DNA from: Hypomesus transpacificus
Lineage: Eukaryota > Chordata > Actinopteri > Osmeriformes > Osmeridae
Assembly (NCBI RefSeq): GCF_021917145.1
Contig: NW_025814038.1
Coordinates: 571,045-635,044 of the forward strand
DNA length: 64,000 nt
Reading direction: 5' to 3'
The notes beneath the pieces were generated by a model. That model was not told the DNA's origin. It did not search any database and saw only the letters and a list, made by a program, of their open reading frames with translations. Below, in pieces: positions 1-18,600 of this stretch. Both the position numbers and the translations under genes were made by a program. The first letter of the stretch is position 1. Every line of letters starts with the position of its first letter.

Positions 1-1069
1 TCCCACTTACAAAAAGGGTTATTAATTGGCAAGCTACAGTTAATTATTTAACTACTCGATTTGCTATGACACAATTCCAGACTGATTTAGCTAGCGAGTT
101 TCGATTCCTATGTAAAATGGCTGACATCAAGGGCGGACAGGGCGGAGAGTGACGCAGATGATGTGGTTTGTTTGTAAATCCACTAGGGGAGCCCGGCGGT
201 GTTCCGGAGAATTCAGTTCCCCTGTCCCCTCTTCCTTGCGCGTGCGCGAAATCATAACATTTTCTCTTGTTGCTTGGTTGAGGTGAATGTGATTTATATA
301 ATCGCGTGTATAGTGTACTCTACCTACTTCCCATGAGCATAATGTACATTTGTTGATGTCAGTTAGTTAAATTGCACTCAAATCCAGGCTTTAAGAATAG
401 TACGTTTTTTACACTGTGAACACTGAACAGACTTACCCGGGGGAAAGTGTAAAAGGCTGGTGTACTAGATGAAACTTGTTATATACATAATGATCACAGT
501 AACATAACACAGTTTCTTACTGCCAGCACATTTTAAAAGTATGATATTGACGTCCCAACGTGGTCAAACGCTCATCATTTACGGCTTAGGGTGCGGGGTT
601 TGCACCAAAGTTATATTTTTCTGTGTGTTTTGAGTCTCTATATTTGGATGTTCAATAAGTCTTATCGTTCTATCGTATGTCAAGATTCGTAAATGGGCAG
701 ATTAAACCAAATAACCTCATATATTTGAAAGGGGACGGGAAATAAGGGTATAGGCTACATATTATGAGGACACGGCATTCTGGAATGAATGTTCCCTGTC
801 CACGCCCCGGACTGTGTCTGCGTCCTCGTGCTCCACGCACGGGCACTGCTCCATCCATGTGAGCGCTGCCGATTTCGTTGCCTTTTGCTTTTTCGTATTT
901 TGTCCTTCAGACTGTCATTTCGAATTTGTAGATAACCAACGTTATTCAAATTCACAAATCAGTAATTTGTAACTTTCAAACTGGTTCGATTCGACTTTCT
1001 CTTGATTTTGTGGAAATAACGCTTTGTTAGCCAGCTAGCATTAGCTAGCTGTGCGGACTCGTTGGAAGA
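1..1069. other. Upstream region of enoph1; no gene seen
   Basis: I see no coding exon here on either strand. In human the neighbour on this side is the HNRNPDL/HNRNPD pair, but no RRM-like frame is visible. The last 100 bases hold the short repeated word GCTAGC and end at the enoph1 ATG. The enoph1 promoter and 5' UTR must lie here, but no TATA box or other clear element was recognised. Confidence 0.5.
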
Positions 1070-4900
<3,831 letters not shown>

Positions 4901-5511
4901 CACGGGCAGAGCCTGACGCGGGAGAGGACGAGAGCCACGGAGACTCGGGTTCCCTGGTTCCTTTTCCCCTCCATGTTCCCTAAACCCCTAGGTTCTGTCC
5001 TTGTTTACGTCCACGGTCCGGAATGGGAGGACTTAAGAGAGGTGACGGTGATTTGGTTGGTGCTCCGGTTAGCTAGAAGGAGGGCTAACAAGCGTATCAC
5101 TTTTACTCAACTCAAATCTTTCAAGGCAAACGGACATCAACCCTTTTTCATCTGTGTACCCGGAGCCACTGCAGGGTCTGGGGTCTGCTGCTGAGCCAGG
5201 TTGTGGAGGGAGAAGGGGGCTTGGCTGTAGATCTGTAGTGTCGGGGAGTGGGCAAACAGAGTACTGTGTATGTGGAGAACAAGCATCAAGTGTTCACTGA
5301 TCAACTGACCACACATGTTAAACACCTGTCGGGGATTTAGTCACTTCATTTTTTTTTTTTACCCTTTTAAAATCATATTTAAGTTGAATCACCTCCTTTT
5401 TGTAGCTCTGATTGTTTTTCATGTCTGCCACAGATAGTGAAGTAAATGTATTCCTCTTGAAACATGTTAAGGTGTACAGAACAAGGACTGTAGGACAGGT
5501 TCTTTCAAGGT

Positions 5512-5639
5512 TTTATTGTGAAATATTTACAAAGCACAGAACATCATTGAGATGCATGTCGGTGGTCACGGTAACGATAGTCATGTACGGGTTGTTAATG
5601 AACTACAAAATGGTCAAAATTGTATGACTGGTGAATAAA
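5512..5639. promoter_or_regulatory. Convergent poly(A) signals of enoph1 (+) and tmem150c (-)
   Basis: AATAAA lies at 5634-5639 on the plus strand, 734 bases after the enoph1 stop. The complement of AATAAA lies at 5512-5517 (TTTATT on plus), about 800 bases beyond the tmem150c stop. If both are used, the two mature 3' UTRs overlap by roughly 150 bases. No other gene is seen between the two stops (4901-6321). Confidence 0.5.
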
Positions 5640-6321
5640 AAAAATGTCATGTCTGAGATGAACCACTAGTTTTTCTTTTGCCCTAGAGGCAGAGCTCCCT
5701 GTTTGCTTGTTTCCATGGTTCTACAGAGGTAGCTAAACAGGAAGGAAATTTACAAGACCAAATCCACTCTGATGTGGTCCTATTAGTGGACGTGATTGAC
5801 GTGAAAGATGGTGATCCACCCACATGTTCTCATTACTCCCCTCACAGTACACCCGAGTGGAGATGTCAGAAAGGTCTACACGGTATGAGCGAGATTTGGT
5901 TAGAGAGTCTCCATGGATCATGCATCGTCATTCAAATCATATGTTTCAGGAAGTCCACCAGTGATTGGGAGATACATTTTTCTCCTTTGTGCTCTTCAAA
6001 GGGTACGACATTTGAGTGCTTGTGAAAAGAAAAATCGTGTTCATCCAGTTTCAGTGATAACATTCAAACAGGCAGACAGACATGCAGTGCTCGGAGGCTG
6101 AATCAGTAACTAATGTCAACCCGTAGGCAACAGCTACAGTACCATGGATATGCTACAGGGGTTATCCATGACAACACTGGTGAGGAAAAAACACCAGATT
6201 CTGACAGATTTACAGTTTTTAGTTCTGATCTCTAGAACGATAGATGCAGCATCGAATCTCAAATCCCCAGACATGTGAGATGACTAAAAGACAACTTTTT
6301 AGAGCATCGTTTTTCCCGACA

Positions 6322-8002
<1,681 letters not shown>

Positions 8003-10958
8003 GTTGCCTCCTGTTGACAGGCAGGAAACAGGAATGAGGTGTAACCAGTTATTTTGCCTTCAGTTTAAATCACCTGGAAACTGGCGAAACATCCCAATCT
8101 TGTGAGCTCACACTCACTATTTCAACCCACAGTTCAACGAAACAAAACGTGGGTGTATCGATTTGTCTAGTTCAGAATGACAACTAGCCTAAAGGCAAAA
8201 TTTCGACTTACGAATCGGATGTGGCCTTTCAATTTACAAAGAAAAAACCGATAGTAGGCCTACACATGGTTCTGCACAAGTTCTCGACATGCTGCCAGCT
8301 TTATATCCCCCCGCATATTCTGGCTGTGGTGACCGCTAAATGCAGACGCGAAGACTGTTGGAAGCAATAAACTGTCTATTTCCCCCGGCGCCACGTAGTA
8401 ATCCTTTTCAGCACCCTTGCCCCTGGACAGCACCTGTTCCCTCGCATTTTCCGTCCGTTTCCAAAATGCGGTTAAGACAGACCACAACGATGTGATGATG
8501 CGTGCACGTCGTTTTCACGAAACATTGCTAAGCAGTCATAGCCATTAACAACAACATCTATTGTAATGGCTAACTCGTTTTGACCGTGTATTCTGGATGG
8601 CTCAACCCAATATTAGGCACTACAGCCGACAAACATCCGTTTAATTATTGGAAGCCTATAAAATTAACCATTATCTTCAAACAGGCACCACTTATTTATT
8701 ACTGCGCTACGAAAGATAAAACATCCGTACTTGAAACTGATGAGTCTGGGGTAGACCTGGGAAAATCCTAAACAATGGTCAATACCTGGATTTATTGATT
8801 TAACCAAGGCTCCTTTCAATCGGTAGGCACAAAAAATGGAACAGCTTGGGGTTTAATCGGCTCCTTTTTCGACCAAATCTCGTCCTCTTCTCATCTCATG
8901 TGTCCATTTTACAATTCTGGTTTCTCCAACAGAAAAACGTGCGGTAAAACCATGTTGAGAATCAAATTTGGGAGATTGAGGGGACAATATTAGCATGGAC
9001 TGCGGCGTTCGAAATCGGCTCTTGGATATCTTTGCAGCTGAAAGGATTCCCAGGACGATGCCAGAATAGCAGGCCTCATTACTTTCGAAAGTCTACCAAC
9101 CGTGATCTACCTGAACGCTCCAGACCTCGGCCAGGCCATCTGTGGCAGCCAGGGCTGTCTGAGATTAAACCGTGCCAATCACCATAGATAGCCCTACTAC
9201 ACACTGGCAGTCATGTATTAGTAAATAGCCACACCCCACAAAAAGAAAACGCTGGCTAATCATACAACACCGCAACATTTTATTTAAAAATCTATTTTTT
9301 CTAATGCATGGCACAAAAGTCAACACTCAAGCACAAAGAACCTCCTGTTGAAATTTCTGTCAGCCAACTTCACGTTGATGAAGCGACACACGCAGTATAG
9401 GCTAATCCTCCACCACTCAGGATTGACTCTTGCTTTCTGGCACAGTCCAGTGACGAGCAGACCAGGTTGCCAGGTTACCATCTGCAATCAATTAATCATT
9501 AGCTTTCTTCATCAAGTGTCAACAAAAACATTTGTTTTCCTGCCTCTTTAAAGAACACCGGAGTTGACAGCTAACTGATCGCTGTCATGTGATCGTCGGC
9601 AGTTTACACAATCATAGTGACAGTTTGGCTGTGCAGGCTTCATTTTGGGCTAAGCAAGTCAACCCTGCTTAGCGTAGAGGACAGAAGAAAGACGTGGGAG
9701 ACGATGTGATTTATAACAATTATCTAAACCAATATATATTTAAGCGTATATTCATCCAGACACAGTAAAAAACCCACACAAGACAGTTAAGGTATACAAA
9801 CAGTCATTCCATACATAGCATCCTAACTTTGAGTGGGACACGGGCATATAACACACAAGCTCAACTCACTACATGTTTTGATATAAATTAGTACAGCATA
9901 GGAAGAAGCACTAAATGGCAACGTTATAGAAGAATATTTTCCCAACATACATCTGACATTGTCTGAGCAACTCCCACATGTGACACACAAACACTCACGG
10001 CTGGAATACCTGAGAGCAGTGGGAAAGTGTTGAGGGCAAAACGGAGGAGGGAATACATGACTCGTACGCGTAAACTGTGTTAATGCACATGCAGTCTATA
10101 ATAATATAATTACTACTAGTGGGTAGTAAGAACTCACCAAATCCAGTTTCTCTGACTGGCCCCATTATGTCAATTTACTACACCATTTGTAGAAATAATC
10201 TGTCTTTGTACGTTATTATATGACAACGATTTTCCCATTTAGAGATTTTCAGAAACATGGTTGGAAACATAGGTAAAAGCGCTAAAAGCTATTTGAAGAC
10301 ATTCTGGCTGACAAAATGAATATCTGTTCCATAGCACAGTCAATTAGTCCTCCACTTATTTTAACATTGAATTATCATCATATTCAAATTTAACATCAAT
10401 TTGGTCACAATGCTCAATACAAATTTCCTTCCAACCTTCTTTCAGGCTTGTCTTGTGAATGGTTCAGAGCCTGAATGATGGATGTCGTCTTGTCAGACAA
10501 TAGATAAACATACTACCATGACCTGAACAGGAATCTCAATGCAAATACATTCTGATAAACGGTAAGGCAGAAAAACCGCACCGGCTCATAATCAATCATA
10601 TTCAACGGAAACATCAACGCAACAGAGGTCACACTTTGATTTCATACCTCTAATTTACCTAACGTTTCCTCTGGGGGCTTTAGTGAGAGCTGGGCTCTGA
10701 GCCAATGAGAGCAACAGCTGACTCACAATCACCTGCTCGACAACCGGCTATTTCAACTATTTAAAAACCAAATCCAACCCCTTTGCACCTAGTTAAAAGT
10801 AAAACCCCATCTTAATTCATTTTAGGACAGAAAAAGGAACAGCTAATCCATATGTCAGAACAAAATGTGACAGAATTTTGATGAATGGTGGTACAAAACA
10901 TCACGTTTTCTTTTCAGTAACTCCACCACCCCCCCACCCTCCACCACCGGAGGTGTCC
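8003..10958. other. Between tmem150c 5' end and scd5 stop; probable scd5 3' UTR
   Basis: I found no coding exon here. The scd5 stop is at 10,959, and the first good minus-strand poly(A) signal is at 9279-9284 (TTTATT on plus). That would give a 3' UTR of about 1.7 kb. SCD transcripts are known for long 3' UTRs. The tmem150c promoter and any 5' UTR exon should lie just above 8002. Confidence 0.4.
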
Positions 10959-13900
10959 TCAGGCACTACCATCTCCTGTCCTTAGCTTGCGGGCCTGTAT
11001 TATCTGCGGAGTGGCCTTCTTGCGGCTGTCGGCCAGGCCCAGAAAGCACATGAGGTCGATGAAGCAAGTGGTGGGGTTGAAACGCAGACCAAACTCACTG
11101 GTGGAGTAGTCGAACGGGAAGGTGTGGTGGAAGTTGTGGAATCCTTCACCTGAGATAACGAAGAAACATTTGAGATAACATACATGTTCAGAAGGGATTT
11201 TTACGTTCTACGTTCTAATATTCATTTCCTGAATGGTGACACACAACAGAGTTTGAGGTTCTAACCATTGTCCCTCAGCAGCCCAAACTCACCAAGAGCT
11301 CCAAAAGTGACAAACCAGTTCTCTCGTGGGTTGATGGTCTTGTCGTAGGGCTGGTTGCCATACAGGTGTGCGGCGCTGTTGACGAGCCAGGTGACGTTGA
11401 GGGAAAGGGTGTAGCGCAGGATGCAGGCCAGGAAGTAAGAGTTCCACAGGCTCTCTCCCCAGAAATACCAAGGCACCAGGGTAGGGAGAGCAAAACACAT
11501 GATCAACACTGACGTCTTGTAGTACCTAGGGGAAAAAACAGAAACACACTGTATCTGGGGAATCCACATTTCTTTTAAGGTTTCAAGGCAAAATCATAAG
11601 CTCTCTAATACTCTCTTATACTCTCTACAATCACAGAAAGACCTCAAATCTCTTTTGAGAACTCTCCATTTCAGGAACTCGTTTTTATTTCACAACATCA
11701 CTCTGACCAAGCTTGGTCAAAGAGATACGTGACATGAAAGCCAAAAACAAAGACAGGCTTTGGGGACGCACCTCCTCTGAAACTGGACGACAGGGTCTGC
11801 CAGAAGGTCGGTGAGGTCCAGCTTTTTGCCTTTCTCTATGACAGCAGGGTGTTTCCGCACAAACAGCCAGCCGATGTGGGCAAAGAAGAAACCTCGCGTG
11901 GCGTTGTGGGGATCGCCGTCTGTCTCCGAGCACTTGTGGTGCACGCGGTGATCTCGTGCCCACTCTAAAATGTCGTTCTAGAGAGGGAGACACACAACCA
12001 AAAGGACATATCATTTCGAGGTTTATTCCGAATGAGTTAGATTTTCATTTGTGTGATTTAACTTTACACTGCGTTAGATGACTTTCTACACAGTTCATAA
12101 TTAGAAAATCTTTTTGTGATATATTACAAGTCCTGTGAGAAGGGCACAGTGGTCAGCAAGTTAATTCCTCTCATTAACCTTTGAAACTAATGGGACCAGG
12201 AGGTCCACATGGGAGATTTAAAACAGTTTATCTACTGGATTTTTGGGGGGTCTTTTCTGCACAAATAAGGATGGCATTTAGAAGATATTGTGCTGTCAAG
12301 CTTGGAACACATGAGAGACCATGTTTTCTTCTGAGATTTTGTGTGACTTCCCGAAGGACTAATTAAGAAACTTCCACTGTGTCTGTCAGGGGTTTTGGTG
12401 AGAGTTAAACCCTAGAAAAACATTCAGGGAAAAAATGCTCAAAAGGAAAATCAACCAAAGGCAGAGACGTGTCAAAGCTTCTGGAAAACCTCCCACTGTA
12501 TTGGATTTGGAAAAGCACTTGATCAAAAATAAGCGATCGATTACGACAACTCATATTGTCATAAAGTACAAGACTGAAAACAGGACACCTCCCCTGTAGT
12601 TTCACTCTGAGATTCTGAGACGATTGTTGTGTTGGCATTGGTGGTTGTGGTTTCACGAGAGCAATCTATACCTGGAACGCCATGGAGTTAGCGGCAGCGA
12701 GGAAAACCCTTAGGGGGAGTTTGGCTTTGTAGGATCTGTGGCTCCACAGGCGGTGGGCCCCCGCAGTCACTCCCAGGGCAGTGACGATGAAGCAAACGTA
12801 AGCTGCAAGACACAAAGTGGGGATGGAAAAGTAATCTTTAAAACACTCATCACTTCAATTTACTTTTGATCAGCTGAGAGGATGTCAGACTCAACATGAC
12901 CTTGCTTGTGTTTACGCCTGTCTCTTATGATTTTGAATTTTAGGCTTTTTTCACATTTCAAATAATTTTATACCTGGACTGGATGTTTGTTTAAGGTCCT
13001 TTACGTAATCTATTGTAGCTTGTTGATTTTTAAACCAGAGGAAGGGCTAAAAATAGCAGCCCCTTCCTACTATTGACAAGAGGACTAATGAAAGGGTTCC
13101 ACTTAGAGGGCTGTGTTGGCCGATGTCTCATGACGCCTGTTAGACAGGAGCTTAGGATCTGTCACTGGACGAAAATTATGAACTCATTACCATATTTTTT
13201 TTTACTGACCCATATGAATAAGAGGGTGGGATGAATGTTATCATTATTTAAATAAAATAAAATGTTTGTAAAAAACAAAAATCTGATAGGTAGTTATCAA
13301 AACCCTTGATGATGAAGACAAACGGTGTCATGAGAATCCTGTGATAATAAGATATTTTATATTGAGACGACCTGCTAAACAGATTTAATTGCATCTATAT
13401 TCGTTAATTATAGTCAACCTAGATTGATTCCGCACTGCTCTCGAATCATGAGCTGAGACCAACGAAAACCCTGAACTGAGACCACAAAACTCCCTCAATT
13501 TATGAAATCAGAGTCAAATTGATATGAAAACACCATGCAAAAGACCTGCTGATGTGCCACAGAGGCATTGTATTATGGCTTCTCTTAGACTGAACGCAGG
13601 CTACAGTTGGCTACATGGCTCTCATCACGCACGCACAGCCAATGCTCAATAGGCTGCAATGGCAATTTACTGAAGTTACACAAGCACGATAAGAGAGTTA
13701 CACAAGGCAAGTTCTTTGTCTTGCAGACTTACACCATATCCAGGTAAGATGTTGTGCTTGGGGTATAACGATGAGAGAATAGACAGCCCCAGTGTGCAGG
13801 AGGACCATGAGAATAACGTTCCTCCAGACGATGCTTCGAGAGCGGTCATCCTTTGGATAATCATCCCGGCACCGTGCCTGGGTTTCAGCATTGGTTTCCT

Positions 13901-13970
13901 CCGGTCCACTAGGCTCGCCGGTAATGGTCTCCCCATCCTGATAAACACTTGCTGTCAGAACACTAACCAT
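10959..13970 (-). CDS. scd5: Stearoyl-CoA 9-desaturase, SCD5 type, five coding exons
   Basis: Coding exons are 13970-13733, 12802-12672, 11977-11772, 11525-11293 and 11149-10959, giving 332 codons (human SCD5 has 330). The enzyme is an ER membrane di-iron enzyme that puts a cis double bond at C9 of stearoyl- or palmitoyl-CoA, using cytochrome b5. The three histidine boxes are present: HRLWSH (His96-His101), HRVHH (133-137) and HNFHH (274-278). The upstream NSAAH motif is also kept. SCD5-type signatures are the N-terminal SIVWRNVILM...GAVYSLIVIP, DLLADPVV, ESLWNSYFLA, SEFGLRFNPTTCFIDLMCFL and the ending TGDGSA with no KSG tail. Its place between tmem150c and sec31a is the human SCD5 locus. The ATG at 13970 lies eight bases after a good acceptor, so a 5' UTR exon further up is likely, as in fish scd genes. 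Unusual residues: Val in HRVHH (normally HRAHH), Cys after HHK, and Phe in HNFHH (normally HNYHH). Confidence 0.93.
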
Positions 13971-15611
13971 CTTCACTGCTGAATAAAGGCAACAGTAAAC
14001 AAAAAAAATGCTTAATTATCCCGACTTCAATTTAATAGAGGTATCTGTTTCAGAATAATGTACAATACATAAAAGATGTGGACAGAGTCAATCAATTCCC
14101 AGCCAACGGCAGCATCTCAGTATTCAGACTCAATCCTCTCACTGGTGACAGAGAGCATCGCGAGCAGAGGATAGAACACAGCCCCCTACAGTCACGCAGA
14201 AGAACGTGCAGCTCTGCAGCCAATAGCGTGTCGTAGTCACAGTTGATGTGTTATTGATGTGAGATCTCAGACTTCAACGATGCAAAGAACTAATTAAGTT
14301 TTCTGTTGACCGGATTTTTTTATACGAACGCATGTTGGACATTGTGGTGAGATTCATGAGGTATAACTTTGCCTAATGTTTGTCATGTAGCCACACATAC
14401 AATACACCCTGTATGAGTGCAATTCATTTGATTAGAAAACACCATGACAGACGAGGAATTTGTCAAAGCATTTATTACCTTAACTCCATGAAGACATGTA
14501 GCCTATATAGTATACACAAGCCTAATACATACTGCTGACAGGCAGAGGTGGTATAAAAAGCGAAAAGTTTTGTTATTGGCATAAGCAACTATAAGAACAG
14601 TACAAATTCTAAAACTCTATGACGTTTGTCCATGTTAGGGCTTGATCCAGACAATTGACAATTAATTGCTAACGATAAGAATGCTAGAGATTCTTCTGAG
14701 ATGCATATCATTAAGGCTATCAGGCACATGCCTGTTCCCAGTCTGCAGATGGCTTTGGGGGTACAGTATCACTGTCCAGAAGGCTCGTGACTCATAAAGC
14801 GTCTCGGACCAGTAAGTAATGTGACGTCTACGTGCCATTTATGGCCATAAAAAGGCAAACAAAACCAAATTTCTCTCCTAAAGCAACTCATATTAAAACA
14901 GCGAAGCAGCACATTTTAAATAAATACTATTTATTGAAAATATTGCATGTTGTTGGTCTTAAACAAAAAAAGTGTTTGTCTTGTTTAAACATAACAGAGA
15001 CTGTGAGGACTGTTGGATTGCAGATTGCAGACTCAAGCCACTCTCTCTCTGGATTTTAATGCTAATCCAACTGAACAATTTGACAATGATTCCAAGGCTA
15101 TTTGAAGCGTGCATTCCTTTTCATACAAGTTTCTTTGCTTGAGAAGAGGTCGATCCCCATTGCACTCTGCTCTGTATGAATAGCATGATTACAATTAAAA
15201 AAATTACATCTAACTGATAAAAAGAACAAGACATGACCTTAAGATTGTGATGAGTCGTGTTGTGTGAAGATAAAAAATAAGACTGGCAAGAGGTTGGTCC
15301 TATGTTACTGTGGTGGTACTGATGTCTGGTGTCTGGGATGAGGGAGGACTGACCATGCTATACTGACACGAGGAGGGAGGAAAAACACAAAAACAGTTAC
15401 TGGATCAATCCCTTCGTTCTTAAGGAAACATATCGGTAACCACACGGAAACCTCAGTGACACAAAGATCTGGCTATCACACCCGCATCTACATCCACAGG
15501 CTCCAAAAACTCCATACTTCCCTGTTATCTCTATGACATCATCTCAAGCGTCTGATTGGTCTCCGGTCCTGTTCTAGACCGGGTCAGGTGATCGGGAGCC
15601 CCCTTTTTTTC
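13971..15611. other. Between scd5 and sec31a; promoter side of scd5 and 3' UTR of sec31a
   Basis: No coding exon is visible. A minus-strand AATAAA at 14930-14935 could end the sec31a transcript about 680 bases after its stop. A CCAAT word near 14,219-14,224 and GC-richer sequence around 14,150-14,230 could belong to the scd5 promoter or its 5' UTR exon, but I cannot place a transcription start. Confidence 0.35.
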
Positions 15612-18600
15612 TCAGACCCCCAGTCGGTTGGCTTGTGTGAGCACCACCTTCAGAACAGGCATGAAGGCCGAGGTCTCACTGAAGTTGTTGGTGCTAACGA
15701 TGTGGGTGTGGATGCCCAGGCCCTCCGTGTAAGACCGAGCCTCGATGCTCCTCACCATGTTGTGCAGTCCACCTACAATGGCTGGCGAGAGCTGAAGAGA
15801 GGGAGAAATCAACGGTCAGAATGGTTGACCCCCCGGAAACCATTTGAATATTTTCCTAATAAAGCTAACATTTCCTGGTAGGAGTTTCCGTCTACTTGTG
15901 ACTGACTGGGAAGGTTAGACTCACAGTCTGCTCTCTCAGCTTGTCGTAGAGAGCCTCCAAGCGCTTGTTGGCATCGTCGAGTTTCCTCTTGGTTTGCTGT
16001 GGGGCAGAGAGATGTGGCGATGACACGTCAACAATCTTTCCACAAACAGAACATCCCGACTGTGCCGATTCACAGTAGGAAACCTTTTTTCATAACTAAG
16101 GATACAACGCAAATACAAAACTCGAGTGTTTTCAACTGTACAAACGGTGTTGAGTGTTGCTAAGGTTGACAGTTGACGCTACTTCTACTGTTGGCGTTGC
16201 TATGGCAACTTTGATCCGTAAATAAAAGGAGAACCCACAGGGTCGTTGGCAGCTGCCAAACACTTCTGGATGAGGCCCTCAAACGTGCTCTTGAGGACCA
16301 GGTGTTCATCTGGGATTGGCTTCTTAGTGATTTTCTCAGCAGGGATGGACTGCAGGGGCTGAGAGGAGCAGGCACAGAGAAAGGACAGACGTCAGAGAAC
16401 ACAGAAAGATCCTCGGGAAGACCACAGAACTGTAACAAGAACTGAATAAACACAGAGCGATTCTGCTCGTAGGAGACGTGAACCTGTATGACGTCTCCGA
16501 TGGGGGCTCCAGGGGCTCCTTCCACGCTGGTCTGGGGCAGGGCGGGGTTCATGGGTTGGTGGGGGAGGGGCTGCTGTTGCTGCATGCCTGGGTAGGGGGC
16601 CTGGAGCCCCGGCTGGCCGTGGACCACGGGCTGGGGGGGCATGGCGGGGACCTGCTGGGCCTGGGGGTCCCCTCCGAGGGGGGACATGATGGGGGCTGTG
16701 ATGGGGGCAGGGGGGGTGTAGTTCTCTGGAACCTGGAGGTCGGAAGGTTGAGAGAAAATGTTTGGTGAACTTGGTGAGGTTTTTTTTGGTAAAAACGCAT
16801 GTAACGCAAGCGAATCAGATCGTATTGAATACAGGGCTGTCACAGCGAAACCCTTTAGGGTGTTAGAATCCTGGTGGTTTGAACTCCCTTCTGAGGGGCA
16901 ACGTTAGCTGGTGCTGCAGAGCCATCTGAGAGGGCTGGGCAGACCTACTCACCTTCTTCTTCTTGGGCACCCTGCTCAGCGCCGGGGGGTCGTTCCAGCC
17001 GTTCTGGGGCCCTGTGGAGAAGCAGAGGAGACCGGATCACCCATCTGTCTCCCACCTCAGCCAGCGCACCGCAAACTGGCTCTAACGTCATCACCATGAC
17101 AACGCCAGAACCGGCACGCGAGCTGTTCCAACCTCCCTGCCGGAGGGGTGTGTCTCACCGAGCGTAAGGAGGGGTATTGGTGATGATCAGTAAATTAGGT
17201 CAAAAGTAATTAGGGCAAAGGTTCATGTATATTTGGACGACAGGAGAGGCTACATGATCATTATGGATTCAACGCACACATTTGTCTTTGAAATTCAACG
17301 CAGCTGATAGTAAAAAGCTGCATAAAGTTCAATTAAAGCACTTGAAATACACGCATGTCTATGTTGTCTCGCATTTGAGCCTAGACCCCGACCATAATCA
17401 TGATTCCTGTCTGCCATTTCCATCAGGGTAATGACTGCCCTAAATCGCCATGCAAAGCCCTCATCCTTCTATAGCAGAAAGACTGCATAGTCCGACTGCC
17501 TTGAAATCTGGGTCAACATCCATATCATTATATATAAATGTATCAAGGCATGTGGTTTTAATGTTGAAAAAAGGAAATCCAATTTTAGCAACCATTCTCA
17601 GTCCAAACATGAAACACACATCATTACAATATTCACAAGTACTCGACTTTGCTTAAATTTTTGGGGATCCAATCGATTATGCGCTCAGGACAGTGAGGTG
17701 AAACAGTAATCGTCTAGCAGTAATTATCTGCTGTAGCAAAGCCAAGCTGTCTTTGAATTCACCTTCCATAAAACAGTCTGTGTCTGGATTAAGTCCCCCT
17801 GTGGAACACACATTATTAAGCACATACTTAACATTAGCACAAAAAACAACACTCTGTTAAAGAACAGCACCATGTTCGGTCTTAACAGTACTCTAGAGGC
17901 TCCTTATGGCCAGGGCTCTTTGCACACCTAACACCTGGATGTGTTCAAGGCCACAGTGGGGCACGTTAATGGCTAACCAGGCTCGTTCCAGGCGGCAGCT
18001 GAGATATGCTAGCTCAGCTGTTCCAAGTCCATTGAAAGGAAGGCGAGGGGAAAGCTAGCGACAACAGCAGCTGTTAAATGCCACTGGCCCGCCCTAGCTT
18101 CGCTACGTTATGCACCGTCAGCAGGTGTCCGCCCGCCTCCCCTGAAATATCCCTCACCCTGGCCATGCTACACCGTTCCACAGCACCTACAAGCCATAAA
18201 GTCTTCCACAGTTTGTTTTTGAGATATTCATCAAAAGCACAAGTTGTGTTTGTGTGTGTAACTAGGGAGCCCCCTTGACTACGTCAATCAAGATGACAGA
18301 CGGTCGGCGGCTGGGCGGAGCCAGTGCAGACCTGTTCTCTGAGAGGCCGGGATCTGGTCGGGGGCGGGCTCAGGCAGTGTACCTGAGGATCCTGTCGGTG
18401 GCGGAGGAGGCATGTAGGAGGAGGGCGATCCAGGCCCGCCATGTTGGAAAGAAGCGCCGGAGGAGGAGGACAGAGGAGAGAAGGCGGAAGAAGCCGTGGG
18501 AGAGAGAGGGTGAGGAGAGGGGGGCTGGCCCGCGGGGGGGCCGGGGTAGCGCGGAGGAGGGGGGCCGGGCGGAGGGGGGCCGGGCTGCATGTACTGAGCC

